Positions 6,288-14,622 of a stretch of 22,780 nt of DNA are shown piece after piece. The stretch comes from UBA1447 sp964568955. GTDB taxonomy: Bacteria > Bacillota > Clostridia > Oscillospirales > Acutalibacteraceae. Within the stretch, counting starts at the first letter, position 1; each line of letters begins with the position of its first letter. The DNA is taken from contig CAZMSM010000034.1 of the NCBI GenBank assembly GCA_964568955.1, positions 1 to 22,780 on the forward strand. Reading direction: 5' to 3'. Made by a program: the position numbers and the translations under genes. Under the pieces are notes generated by a model, which saw nothing but the letters and a program-made list of their open reading frames with translations, made no database searches and was not told the origin of the DNA.

Positions 6288-8405
6288 ATGTTTGATCAAA
6301 TCTATAAAAGAGACGGCAGAATTGAGCCTTTCGAAAAAATCAAGATCACAAAGGCAATTTTTAAAGCTGCCATTTCTTGCGGCGGTGAAGATGAAAACCT
6401 TGCCGGGGCCTTAACGGACGAAGTCATCATAGCCGTTGAAAAAAAGTATGGAGACACGATTCCCGATGTCGAAGGGATACAGGATATTGTCGAAAAAGTT
6501 CTAATTGAGCACGGTCATGCCCGCACGGCAAAGGCCTTCATTCTTTATCGTGAAAAAAGGCGCAGTGCTCGCGAAATCAATGCGCTCGTCGGTGCTACGA
6601 TCAATATGTTCGGTGACTACCTGGGCGACAAAGACTGGGGCATTAAAGAAAACGCAAATATGCAAAAAAGCGTAAACGGGCTGAATAATTACGTGCGCGA
6701 AGTTTTTACAAAAAAATACTGGCTGCACGAAATTTACCCCGAAGATGTGCGCAATGCCCACGAGAATGGCGACGGGCACATACACGACCTGGGCTTTTTT
6801 GGCCCCTACTGCGCGGGCTGGGATTTGCGCCAACTTTTGACGGACGGCTTCGGCGGTGTTGAAGGCAAGGTAGAAAGCAAGCCTGCCAAACATCTGCGCT
6901 CGTTTTTGGGGCAAATTGTCAACTCTACTTTTACCACCCAAGGCGAAACGGCGGGTGCCCAAGCCTGGAGCTCTTTTGACACGTATTGTGCGCCCTTTTT
7001 GTATTACGATAACCTTACCTTTGACCAAGTCAAGCAGAGCCTGCAGGAGTTTATCTTTAACATCAATGTGCCCACCAGGGTCGGATTCCAGTGCCCGTTT
7101 TCAAACCTCACGTTTGATATTAAAGTACCAAGCACCCTGAAAGACGAACCGATTATTATCGGCGGCAAGGCGATGGATAAAACCTATGGCGACATGCAAG
7201 AGCAAATGGACCTATTCAACCGCGCTTTTTGTGCGGTCATGCTGGAGGGCGACGCCAAGGGCCGCGTTTTCACCTTCCCAATCCCCACTATCAACATCAC
7301 AAAAACGTTTGATTGGGACAGCCCCGTTGTGGACGACTTTATGCGCATCACCTGCAAATACGGCATCCCCTATTTTGCGAATTACGTCAACTCCGACTTG
7401 TCGCCCGAGGACGCCGTTTCCATGTGCTGCCGCTTGCGTATTGACACCAAAGAGCTGCGCAAGCGCGGGGGCGGGCTTTTCGGCTCCAACCCCATGACAG
7501 GCTCCATTGGCGTTTACACCGTCAACTTACCGCGTATCGGTTATGTGAGCCAAACAAAAGAAGAGTTCTTCCAAAACTTGGAAAACATTGCCACATTAGG
7601 CAAGGTTTCACTTGAGATTAAAAGGAAAGTGCTCGAACAACAGTCCGAATACGGCCTGTACCCCTACTCGTCCCACTACCTGCGCAACATCAAAGAAAGA
7701 ACCAACGAATTTTGGACCAACCATTTCAATACCATCGGGATTATCGGTATGAATGAGGCCTGTTTGAACTTTTTAGGCAAGGACATCGGCAGCCGAGAGG
7801 GCTTGGCTTTCTCCCTTGAAGTGATGCACTTCCTGCGTGAACTCATGCTCAAATTCCAGGCCGAAACCGGGCATTTTTATAATCTTGAGGCAACGCCCGC
7901 CGAAGGCACAAGCTATCGCTTAGCTAAATTGGACAGAGAGAGATACCCGGACATCATCCAAGCGGGCGAAGAAGAGCCGCTTTACACCAACTCCTCCCAG
8001 CTCCCCGTGGAATACACGGACGATATTTTCGAATGCATGGATTTGCAAGACGAGCTGCAGTCGTTGTACACCGGTGGCACGGTGCAACATCTGTACCTCG
8101 GTGAGCGGATTGATGATATTGAAGTTTGCAAAACCCTTATCCGCGATGTGTTTTTGAAATACAAAATGCCATACATTTCCATCACACCGACTTTCAGCAT
8201 TTGTAATAACCACGGTTATATAGCAGGCGAGCATTTCGAGTGCCCAGATTGTGGCGAAGAAACGGAAGTATGGAGCAGAGTCGTGGGCTATTTACGCCCG
8301 GTTAAAAATTATAACTCCGGCAAAAAAGAGGAATACATGCTGCGAAAAAAATTCGTTGTAGGCGCGAACAACAGCCACGCGGAAAATATTTTGGTTGCCA
8401 AATGA
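6288..8405 (+). CDS. nrdD: Anaerobic (class III) ribonucleoside-triphosphate reductase
   Basis: This glycyl-radical enzyme reduces ribonucleoside triphosphates to deoxy forms without oxygen. The product has 705 residues, normal for the family. An ATP-cone regulatory domain fills about residues 1-95 (RDGRIEPFEKIKITKAI). The barrel follows, with FFGPYCAGWDL, FTTQGETAGAQAWSSFD and QCPFSN. Near the C-terminus, SICNNHGYIAGEHFECPDCG gives a Cys/His metal site, then GYLRPVKNYNSGKKEEY carries the radical glycine (about Gly678). Sixteen or so residues follow the usual end, a slightly long tail. The ATG at 6288 follows GGAGGAG (6276-6282). Its stop overlaps the nrdG start, so the subunit and its activase are translationally coupled. 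The two NrdR-like boxes suggest control by dNTP level. Confidence 0.97.
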   Translation: MFDQIYKRDGRIEPFEKIKITKAIFKAAISCGGEDENLAGALTDEVIIAVEKKYGDTIPDVEGIQDIVEKVLIEHGHARTAKAFILYREKRRSAREINALVGATINMFGDYLGDKDWGIKENANMQKSVNGLNNYVREVFTKKYWLHEIYPEDVRNAHENGDGHIHDLGFFGPYCAGWDLRQLLTDGFGGVEGKVESKPAKHLRSFLGQIVNSTFTTQGETAGAQAWSSFDTYCAPFLYYDNLTFDQVKQSLQEFIFNINVPTRVGFQCPFSNLTFDIKVPSTLKDEPIIIGGKAMDKTYGDMQEQMDLFNRAFCAVMLEGDAKGRVFTFPIPTINITKTFDWDSPVVDDFMRITCKYGIPYFANYVNSDLSPEDAVSMCCRLRIDTKELRKRGGGLFGSNPMTGSIGVYTVNLPRIGYVSQTKEEFFQNLENIATLGKVSLEIKRKVLEQQSEYGLYPYSSHYLRNIKERTNEFWTNHFNTIGIIGMNEACLNFLGKDIGSREGLAFSLEVMHFLRELMLKFQAETGHFYNLEATPAEGTSYRLAKLDRERYPDIIQAGEEEPLYTNSSQLPVEYTDDIFECMDLQDELQSLYTGGTVQHLYLGERIDDIEVCKTLIRDVFLKYKMPYISITPTFSICNNHGYIAGEHFECPDCGEETEVWSRVVGYLRPVKNYNSGKKEEYMLRKKFVVGANNSHAENILVAK

Positions 8406-9070
8406 ACATTGCAGGCTTTGCTAAAACGTCCTTTGTGGACTATCCGGGGAAAATCGCTTGTGTGGTCTTTACACCCCACTGCAACATGAAATGCAGCTAC
8501 TGCCACAACAAGCACATTTTAACCAATGACGTCCCCTTAACGGACAGTGCTGATATATTTAACTACCTGATCAAACGAAAGGATATGCTCGGCGCGGTTG
8601 TCGTAACAGGCGGCGAGCCTACCTTGCAAAAAGGGCTGACGGAGTTAATAAAACGAGTAAAACAGCTCGGGCTTTGCGTAAAGCTGGACACCAACGGAAC
8701 AAACCCCAACCTTTTACAAGACCTGCTGGCAAAAAACCTGCTGGACTATGTCGCAATGGACGTGAAAGCACCGCTTGATAAATACTTCGAAGTGGCAGGC
8801 TGCCCGGTCGATGTAAACGCAATTACCGCTAGCATCGAAACCCTCAAAAACTGCTCGATAGCCTATGAATTCCGCACCACTTTTGCGCCGGCACTTACAG
8901 CGCAGGATATTGTAGAAATTGGAGCACTCATAAACGGCACAAAAGCCTACTCTTTACAACAATACAGGCAAGTTCCCGGCCAAGCCCCCCCACACACCCG
9001 CGAATATGTAAAAAAAACAGCGGAAAAGATGAAAGCGGTCATTGGGATTTGTGAAGTAAAAGGAATATAA
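8402..9070 (+). CDS. nrdG: Anaerobic ribonucleotide reductase activating protein (radical SAM)
   Basis: This radical-SAM activase makes the glycyl radical on NrdD using a 4Fe-4S cluster and SAM. The 222-residue product carries the cluster motif CNMKCSYC (Cys27, Cys31, Cys34; the CxxxCxxC pattern), preceded by KTSFVDYPGKIACVVFTPHC, typical of the longer NrdG type. The GGEPT SAM-contact motif is at 70-74. The ATG lies in an ATGA overlap with the nrdD stop, giving one transcript. A strong terminator follows 13 bases after the stop. The C-terminal half resembles other clostridial NrdG2-type proteins in length. Confidence 0.95.
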   Translation: MNIAGFAKTSFVDYPGKIACVVFTPHCNMKCSYCHNKHILTNDVPLTDSADIFNYLIKRKDMLGAVVVTGGEPTLQKGLTELIKRVKQLGLCVKLDTNGTNPNLLQDLLAKNLLDYVAMDVKAPLDKYFEVAGCPVDVNAITASIETLKNCSIAYEFRTTFAPALTAQDIVEIGALINGTKAYSLQQYRQVPGQAPPHTREYVKKTAEKMKAVIGICEVKGI

Positions 9071-9082
9071 AACCATCCGATT

Positions 9083-9117
9083 AAAATGCACATAAAAATA
9101 TGTGCATTTTTTCATTT
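9083..9117 (+). terminator. Terminator after nrdDG
   Basis: A perfect 12-bp stem (9083-9094 with 9099-9110) has an AAAA loop and runs into TTTTTT CATTTT. Confidence 0.88.
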
Positions 9118-9123
9118 TGGTGC

Positions 9124-9201
9124 TATAATAAAACCGTTCGGAATGTGACTAAGTTACGGAAACAAAACCGATTGCCCACTATAATGTTTTGGTATGGGCA
9201 A
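9124..9201 (+). promoter_or_regulatory. Leader region of the CoA-disulfide reductase gene: two TATAAT boxes and an inverted repeat
   Basis: TATAAT occurs at 9124-9129 and 9180-9185; neither has a good -35 box at 16-18 bases. The second lies inside the loop of a 7-bp inverted repeat, TTGCCCA (9172-9178) and TGGGCAA (9195-9201). This could be an operator over a promoter or a hairpin in the leader. Which TATAAT is used cannot be decided from sequence. Confidence 0.35.
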
Positions 9202-9282
9202 AAAAAGCAAAATAAAAAATCAAAAGCGTGAATACAGAAAACAGCCTTTTCAAATCTTACAGATGAAAGGAAGTTTATTATT

Positions 9283-11706
9283 ATGAAAACACTGATTGTT
9301 GGGGGTGTCGCGGGTGGTGCGACAGCGGCCGCAAGACTACGCAGGCTGGACGAACATGCGGAAATTATCCTGTTCGAACGTGGGGAATACATCTCTTTCG
9401 CGAACTGTGGGTTACCCTATTATATTGGCGGCGAAATCAAGGAAAAATCGGCATTAACGCTCCAAACGCCGGACAGCTTTAACGCGCGTTTTAATGTTGA
9501 TGTGCGGGTATTGAACGAAGTAATCGCTATTAATCCCGCACATAAAACAGTTGAAGTGAAAAAGCTCAAAACGGGCGAAATCTATACCGAGCACTACGAT
9601 AAACTGGTATTGTCCCCCGGCGCAGCACCCTTTAAACCCAACATTGACGGGATAGACAACGATAAGGTCTTTACCCTGCGAAACATTCCGGACACCTACC
9701 GCATCAAAGACTATATCGACCAAAAAGCACCTAAAAAAGCCATTGTTGTCGGTGGTGGTTATATTGGCATTGAAATGGCCGAAAGCCTCAGCCAGGCAGG
9801 GCTTGAAGTAACGGTTGTGGAGCTCATGGACCATGTGATAGCGACAATTGACTATGATATGGCGTGCGATGTACACAATCACTTGCGCCAAAAGGGCGTC
9901 AACCTAATCCTCAAAGACGGCGTTAAAGCGATTGAAGACAACGCCAGTGGCCTAAAGGTTACCCTTGGCAACAGCGAATTGTTTTGTGATATGGTCATCC
10001 TTTCCGTGGGTGTCAAACCGGAAAGTGCCCTCGCGGTTCAAGCGGGCTTAAGTGTAAACCCGCGCGGCGCAATTGTCGTAAATAAGCAGATGCAAACCTC
10101 CGACGAAAATATTTACGCCGTGGGTGATGCGGTTGAAATTACCGACACGATTACCGGCGAAAAAGGCTTTGTCCCGCTCGCCGGGCCCGCCAACAAGCAA
10201 GGGCGCATCGCAGCTGACAACATCTGCGGTATAAAAAGCACCTATCGCGGCACCCAAGGCACCGGTATTCTAAAATGTTTTGATTTAACCGTCGCTTGCA
10301 CGGGCATAACGGAGGCTAGGGCCAAACAGCTAGGGCTAAACTATGAAAAGTCCTTTACTTATTCCGGCTCGCACGCATCCTATTACCCGGGTGCGGTTAA
10401 TATGTCGGTAAAAATTATTTTTGACAAAGGCAACGGCAAGTTGTTGGGCGCTCAGGTGGTCGGTTACGAAGGCAGCGACAAGCGCATTGATGTGTTTGCC
10501 ACGGCACTCTACGCCAACATGACCATTTATGATTTAACCAAATTGGAGTTGGCCTATGCACCGCCGTTTTCCTCGGCAAAAGACCCGGTCAACATGGCGG
10601 GCTTTGTGGCGGAAAACATCTTGACAAACACAACAAAAATTTGCCACTGGCACGAAATCGCCGGCCTACCGCGCGACGGCAGTGTAACCCTACTTGATAT
10701 CCGCACCGAAGAAGAGTTTGAGAACGGCGCTATAGATGGTTTCACCAACATCCCTGTTGACGAGCTCAGAGCGAATTTGGACCGTATTGATAAAACAAAA
10801 CCGGCCTACGTTACCTGCCGGATAGGCTTGCGCGGTCACACGGCATGCCGAATTCTTTCCCAAAACGGTGTTGATTGCTATAACCTTTCCGGTGGATACC
10901 AACTTTGGAGCAGTATTTTCCGTGGCGTTGTTCCCACACCGAGGGATGGCACCATTAACACCGAAACCATGCTGCCCATTGAGCGGAAAGTAATCACCCT
11001 TGACACCTGCGGCCTACAGTGCCCGGGACCGATTTTGAAGCTTGCCGAAGCCGTTAAAAACGCGCAAGAAGGCGACGTGTTGGAGATTAAAACGACCGAT
11101 CCGGCTTTCGGCGCAGATGTACAAGCCTGGTGCAGAAGAACCGGCAACATCTTCGAAAGCATGAGCTCTTCCAAAGGCATCACCACCGCGCTCATCAGAA
11201 AAGGCGGGCAAAATGTCGCCCTTGCCGCACAAGGTGGCGACAACAAAAATATCATCGTTTTTTCCGGCGATTTGGATAAAGCGATTGCATCCTTCATCAT
11301 TGCCAACGGCTCGGCCGCACTCGGCCGAAAGGTTTCAATGTTCTTCACCTTCTGGGGGCTCAATGTATTGAGAAAACCGGAAAAAATAAATGTCAAAAAG
11401 AACCTGATTTCCAAAATGTTCGGCTTTATGATGCCCCGTGGCGCAAAAAAATTGGGACTTTCCAACATGAACATGGGCGGCATGGGCGCCAAGATGATCA
11501 AAAAGATTATGAAGGACAAGAACGTGGACAGCCTGCAGGAAATGATGGAGCAAGCCATGGCCAATGGCGTGGAGCTGATTGCCTGCACCATGAGCATGGA
11601 TTTAATGGGGCTACAGCTTGAAGAACTGATTGACGGTGTAAAACCCGGCGGCGTCGCAGCAATGCTTGCAAATGCCGAAGAATCGGATATGTCGTTGTTT
11701 ATCTAA
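9283..11706 (+). CDS. Four-module CoA-disulfide reductase / rhodanese / TusA / DsrE fusion
   Basis: An 807-residue cytoplasmic protein. Residues 1-445 form an FAD/NAD(P)H pyridine-nucleotide disulfide reductase of the CoA-disulfide reductase type: GGVAGGATAAARLR (FAD), SFANCGLPYYIGG with the single active Cys42, GGGYIGIEMAE (NAD(P)H) and YAVGDAVE. Residues 453-550 are a rhodanese domain with LLDIRTEEEFE and Cys512 in CRIGLRGH. Residues 570-640 are a TusA domain with CGLQCPGP (Cys576, Cys580). Residues 655-807 are a DsrE-like (COG2210-type) domain with MFFTFWGLNVLRKPE and Cys768 in ACTMSMDLMG. The modules form a chain of cysteines suited to receiving, passing and reducing persulfide or polysulfide sulfur, or defending against oxidised thiols. 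The ATG at 9283 follows AAAGGAAG. Fusions of this layout occur in other anaerobes; the exact substrate is inferred. Confidence 0.93.
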   Translation: MKTLIVGGVAGGATAAARLRRLDEHAEIILFERGEYISFANCGLPYYIGGEIKEKSALTLQTPDSFNARFNVDVRVLNEVIAINPAHKTVEVKKLKTGEIYTEHYDKLVLSPGAAPFKPNIDGIDNDKVFTLRNIPDTYRIKDYIDQKAPKKAIVVGGGYIGIEMAESLSQAGLEVTVVELMDHVIATIDYDMACDVHNHLRQKGVNLILKDGVKAIEDNASGLKVTLGNSELFCDMVILSVGVKPESALAVQAGLSVNPRGAIVVNKQMQTSDENIYAVGDAVEITDTITGEKGFVPLAGPANKQGRIAADNICGIKSTYRGTQGTGILKCFDLTVACTGITEARAKQLGLNYEKSFTYSGSHASYYPGAVNMSVKIIFDKGNGKLLGAQVVGYEGSDKRIDVFATALYANMTIYDLTKLELAYAPPFSSAKDPVNMAGFVAENILTNTTKICHWHEIAGLPRDGSVTLLDIRTEEEFENGAIDGFTNIPVDELRANLDRIDKTKPAYVTCRIGLRGHTACRILSQNGVDCYNLSGGYQLWSSIFRGVVPTPRDGTINTETMLPIERKVITLDTCGLQCPGPILKLAEAVKNAQEGDVLEIKTTDPAFGADVQAWCRRTGNIFESMSSSKGITTALIRKGGQNVALAAQGGDNKNIIVFSGDLDKAIASFIIANGSAALGRKVSMFFTFWGLNVLRKPEKINVKKNLISKMFGFMMPRGAKKLGLSNMNMGGMGAKMIKKIMKDKNVDSLQEMMEQAMANGVELIACTMSMDLMGLQLEELIDGVKPGGVAAMLANAEESDMSLFI

Positions 11707-11758
11707 AATAGTTTGCTTAAACGTTAGTGGGAATCGATCAAAATAAGGCGCTCCCCAC

Positions 11759-11787
11759 TTGACACATCTGACGGGTGCTTATATAAT
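11759..11787 (+). promoter_or_regulatory. Consensus sigma-A promoter for the SDR gene
   Basis: Perfect TTGACA (11759-11764), 17-base spacer and perfect TATAAT (11782-11787). The start would be near 11794, giving a leader of about 115 nt. Confidence 0.85.
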
Positions 11788-11802
11788 ATGACATAGGTTT
11801 TG

Positions 11803-11830
11803 GCTCAGTGAACAATCAAGTTCACTGAGC
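11803..11830 (+). promoter_or_regulatory. Perfect 11-bp inverted repeat just downstream of the SDR promoter
   Basis: GCTCAGTGAAC (11803-11813) and GTTCACTGAGC (11820-11830) flank AATCAA. The repeat begins about ten bases after the predicted transcription start. No T-run follows on either strand, so it is not an ordinary terminator. It could be an operator or a 5' mRNA-stabilising hairpin. Confidence 0.6.
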
Positions 11831-11908
11831 TAAAATAGTCAAAAAATTCCAGTGTCTTCATAAACACTCAGCTATCATATCATTCAAACTGCTAAGGAGA
11901 TTTTTAAC

Positions 11909-12718
11909 GTGAAATATGCTCTTTTTACCGGGGCTGCCGGCGGACTAGGTAGTGCGTGTGCGCTTGAAATGACCAAACATAACTGGACTGTTTTTGTCGC
12001 CGATATCAATGATGAGGTCCTTGCGGCAATAGGCCAAAGCGAAAATATTATTCCGATAAAGGTGGATATAACAAATCAAGAAAGTGTTGATAATGCGCGA
12101 GCCGAGGTAGAAAAAACGACCCATTCCCTTCATGCCGTTATTAATTTTGCCGGTATGCACACTATGGCCTCAATGGTTGAAGGCAGCCCGGATATTATCG
12201 AGAAAATGTTTAGAATAAATGTAATGGGTATGGTAAGAATAAACCGCGTTTTTTTTGACCTGGTAAAAAAAGGCAGAGGCAGAATTGTCAACTGTAGTTC
12301 CGAGTGCGGGTGGATGAAACCACAGCCGTTCAACGGTCCCTACACCATCACAAAATACGCTGTCGAAGCATATAACGACAGTCTCCGCCGTGAACTGGTG
12401 CCTTTGCACATACCCGTTATCAAAATCCAGCCGGGCTCTTTTAAAACAAACATGCATAATACCGCTACAAGCAGTTTCAACAATCTTTATGAAAACACGG
12501 TATATTTCAAAAAAGCCTTAAAAAGGCTAAAACCACTCATGGATATGGAACTCAAAATGGCGAATCACCCCAAGCATCTTGTTAAGGCTCTCCTTAAAGC
12601 GGTTGAAACCGAAAGACCAAGGATTAAATACAGGGTTAAAAACAGCAAAATCATCGGCACGCTTGAAATCATTCCGGATAAAGTTGTTGATTTGATTTAC
12701 AAGGCTGTATTGTGCTAA
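11909..12718 (+). CDS. Short-chain dehydrogenase/reductase (SDR)
   Basis: The 269-residue product is a classical SDR. The cofactor motif TGAAGGLG (7-14) begins the Rossmann fold. NFAG (79-82) stands in place of the usual NNAG. The catalytic set is Ser131, Tyr145 and Lys149 (YTITK), and the PG motif follows at IQPGSFKT. The C-terminal part has several Lys-rich helices like SDRs acting on lipids or retinol-type substrates, but that is weak evidence and the substrate is unknown. The start is GTG at 11909, eight bases after AAGGAGA (11894-11900). It stands alone between a consensus promoter and a terminator, with a palindrome in its leader suggesting specific control. Confidence 0.9.
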   Translation: MKYALFTGAAGGLGSACALEMTKHNWTVFVADINDEVLAAIGQSENIIPIKVDITNQESVDNARAEVEKTTHSLHAVINFAGMHTMASMVEGSPDIIEKMFRINVMGMVRINRVFFDLVKKGRGRIVNCSSECGWMKPQPFNGPYTITKYAVEAYNDSLRRELVPLHIPVIKIQPGSFKTNMHNTATSSFNNLYENTVYFKKALKRLKPLMDMELKMANHPKHLVKALLKAVETERPRIKYRVKNSKIIGTLEIIPDKVVDLIYKAVLC

Positions 12719-12735
12719 TTCAAGGTTAAAACCAA

Positions 12736-12779
12736 AACGCCCATCGAATGTTTGATAAAGCAATCGGTGGGTGTTTTTT
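12736..12779 (+). terminator. Terminator after the SDR gene, possibly bidirectional
   Basis: A 12-bp stem with G-U pairs (12736-12747 with 12764-12775) runs into seven T. Read on the minus strand it is followed by TTTTGGTTTT, so it may also stop transcription from the antitoxin side. Confidence 0.8.
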
Positions 12780-12791
12780 ATTTTCAAAAAC

Positions 12792-12917
12792 TTATATCTC
12801 CAAGTATTGCCGCAGTGCTTCTTTGATTTCATCCTGCAAGTCAACATTTATCCACACTTGCCTACGTTGTCCTTCGGGAGTTCGAAGATTTTTGCTGTTT
12901 GAAATACTTCTGTTGAA
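12792..12917 (-). pseudogene. Start-less ORF remnant downstream of the antitoxin-like gene
   Basis: A stop-to-stop frame of 41 residues has no usable start or ribosome site. Its last 24 residues (RRQVWINVDLQDEIKEALRQ plus YLEI) look like real protein: a basic beta-strand and an amphipathic helix, as in the first half of a ribbon-helix-helix domain or the tail of a small toxin. It lies where the partner of the upstream antitoxin-like gene would be expected. I read it as a decayed or truncated gene. Identity is uncertain. Confidence 0.35.
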
Positions 12918-12942
12918 TTAAATGGCAAAGCATATTATTTAT

Positions 12943-13212
12943 TTACCACTCCTCGCCCATCTTATTGTCTACATTGATAAAGGTCTCTTGTGTTTTCATT
13001 GTTCGGTTGATAAACTGCTTGTTTTTTGCCGCAGATTCCATTTGTCTTTGATAAAATTCACTTTTGCTTTCGGCAATAAATCTTTTTATCGCAAGGCATA
13101 TGCCAATATTTACCGATGGAATATACTTTTTTGCTACCAGTTCCTTCAGCTCGAGAACATATTCATTGGGCAGAACAGCAGTATATTTGATTTTTTGTTT
13201 ATTTCGAAGCAT
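12943..13212 (-). CDS. Ribbon-helix-helix antitoxin-like protein
   Basis: An 89-residue basic protein. KIKYTAVLPNEYVLELKELV (7-26) reads as a DNA-binding beta-strand followed by a helix. A second helix (about 32-48, ...NIGICLAIKRFIAESK) completes a ribbon-helix-helix pattern. The C-terminal third (Lys-rich, then acidic, ending MGEEW) is a likely toxin-binding tail, like MazE/CopG-type antitoxins of Clostridia. The ATG at 13212 has AAGGGG ten bases upstream. No intact toxin follows: the downstream 150 bases hold only a start-less ORF. It may be an orphan antitoxin or autorepressor. The family call is by pattern only. Confidence 0.55.
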   Translation of the reverse strand: MLRNKQKIKYTAVLPNEYVLELKELVAKKYIPSVNIGICLAIKRFIAESKSEFYQRQMESAAKNKQFINRTMKTQETFINVDNKMGEEW

Positions 13213-13290
13213 TTCCTAATCCCCTTTTAATCATTTTCGAGATTGAACAGAACAAATTTTCACCAAAACATAGTATAAAGTGTGTTAACT

Positions 13291-13758
13291 CTACACCTTT
13301 ATCCTTGCTCTAATCTTTTCAAGCGTCTTTTCTCCTATGCCTTTGACGTTCGTTAGCTCGTCCACGGTGTAAAAGTTGCCGTTTTCTCGCCGGTATTCAA
13401 GTATTGCGGTTGCCTTTACCTCACCGATGCCGTCGAGCGTCATCAATTGTTCTTTTGTCGCGGTGTTGATGTTGACTGTTCCTGTGGGTTTTGGGGTGAC
13501 AGGTGCTGTTTGAGGTTTTTGGGATGCCTCTTCGGTTTGTATCTCCTGGGCCTCGGTTTCGTTTTCTTGCGGCTGCAAAACCGTCTGCGTTTCAAGCGAC
13601 TGCGCCCGGGACGAGCTGCGCCCCTCGCCTTGCGAGCTGTTTGCCGGTATTTCCATCGCATTGAGCTGTGGGCTGTCAAAGGCGATATACAGTATCAGTG
13701 CGGCGGCGCAGACCAGGGCAAAAGCAATCAGGTACAGTTCGTGTCTTTTTTCACTCAA
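13291..13758 (-). CDS. comEA: ComEA-like helix-hairpin-helix DNA-binding protein
   Basis: The 155-residue product has one N-terminal membrane helix (about 8-27), a disordered Ser/Glu/Pro-rich linker (35-92), and a tandem helix-hairpin-helix domain (95-155) with VNINTA, LDGIGEVKA and VKGIGEKTL, the ComEA signature. In competent bacteria ComEA binds incoming DNA outside the membrane. The start is TTG at 13758, eight bases after GGAG; the GTG at 13767 overlaps that GGAG and cannot use it. It begins 23 bases after ylmH, so the two are cotranscribed. No comEC follows here, so DNA uptake is not shown by the window. Confidence 0.87.
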   Translation of the reverse strand: MSEKRHELYLIAFALVCAAALILYIAFDSPQLNAMEIPANSSQGEGRSSSRAQSLETQTVLQPQENETEAQEIQTEEASQKPQTAPVTPKPTGTVNINTATKEQLMTLDGIGEVKATAILEYRRENGNFYTVDELTNVKGIGEKTLEKIRARIKV

Positions 13759-13781
13759 TACAATCACTCCAAAAAGTAGAA

Positions 13782-14567
13782 TTAGATGAATTTTTGAAAA
13801 AGTATTTTTAGTCTGCCTTTTTTTGTTTGGCCGGCAAGTTCTTTGACGACAACTTTGCCTTTGCCGCGCAAAACGATTTTATCACCTTGTGCGATTTTTG
13901 CGTCGGTCTTTTGCGTTTGTACGCCACTTACCGATACCAACCCTTTGTTAATTGCTTCAGCGGCGAGAGCCCTTGATATGTTATACGCCGCACTCACAGC
14001 GCTGTCGAGCCGAAGGGAAGCGACCACGCAGAGTATGTCCTGTGTTTTTTGCTCGGGTATGATGATTGCTTGAACCCCTATTATTTCAGCAGATAGTGTC
14101 CCCCGCCCTGCTTTTTGTAGGTTATTTTCCAGGAACTTTACAATGCTCTTGAGCACCACAATGTCACAACCGTCGTCGCGCACTAAAATGTCCCCGAGCA
14201 TTTCCCGCTTTACACCGAGTGCCATGATGGAACCGAGGTAGTCACGGTGGTTGAGTGTTGAAAAGCTGTCTTTACCGATACGTAGCACGGCCAGCGGGTT
14301 ATCATCCGGGTTTTGGGCAAAATGGTCGGCTAGCCCGGTTAAATCATCGGCACCGATATAATCGGGCAAGAAAACGCCGACCCTTCTTTCCGCATCCGGA
14401 TAACCGCCGTAAAAGAAGGCCTTTGGTTCCTTGCCCCTTTTGCATAAACTCTCGGCCAGGATTTGTTGGCGGCTGTCCAAAAACAGTGTGTTTGTCAGCA
14501 TATTTTTATTAAGGGTTTGCTCTATCTTGTCTTTGATGTTGGCAAGCAAAAGGGTGTCTTCTTTCAT
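13782..14567 (-). CDS. ylmH: YlmH-type S4-domain RNA-binding protein
   Basis: The 261-residue product matches YlmH in length and layout: an N-terminal region with FLDSRQQILAE and AFFYGGYPDAERRVGVFLPDY, a middle domain with LNHRDYLGSIMALGVKREMLGDI (strongly conserved in YlmH), and a C-terminal S4 RNA-binding domain (about 185-240, with SRALAAEAINKGLVSVSG). YlmH normally sits in the sepF-ylmG-ylmH-divIVA cell-division cluster; recent work links S4 proteins of this kind to rescue of stalled ribosomes. Here it is away from that cluster and followed by comEA. The second of two adjacent ATGs (14567) fits the AAAAGGA site better. A longer frame to 14651 begins inside the -35 box. Confidence 0.92.
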   Translation of the reverse strand: MKEDTLLLANIKDKIEQTLNKNMLTNTLFLDSRQQILAESLCKRGKEPKAFFYGGYPDAERRVGVFLPDYIGADDLTGLADHFAQNPDDNPLAVLRIGKDSFSTLNHRDYLGSIMALGVKREMLGDILVRDDGCDIVVLKSIVKFLENNLQKAGRGTLSAEIIGVQAIIIPEQKTQDILCVVASLRLDSAVSAAYNISRALAAEAINKGLVSVSGVQTQKTDAKIAQGDKIVLRGKGKVVVKELAGQTKKGRLKILFQKFI

Positions 14568-14622
14568 CATTTTCCTTTTCGGTTGGCGTGTGAATGGGTG
14601 TTGATCTTTAGCTTTGTTGTCT

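Noticed and set aside
10878..11597. 239-residue minus-strand ORF opposite the CoA-disulfide reductase fusion
   Set aside because: Antisense shadow of a clearly coding gene with all domain motifs on the plus strand.
11726..11759. AGTGGG/CCCACT inverted repeat as terminator of the CoA-disulfide reductase gene
   Set aside because: Only six pairs, a 22-base loop and no T-run; it may be chance, so no terminator is claimed there.
13447..13779. 110-residue plus-strand ORF opposite comEA
   Set aside because: Shadow of the low-complexity comEA linker; no ribosome site and implausible Cys/Leu-rich composition.
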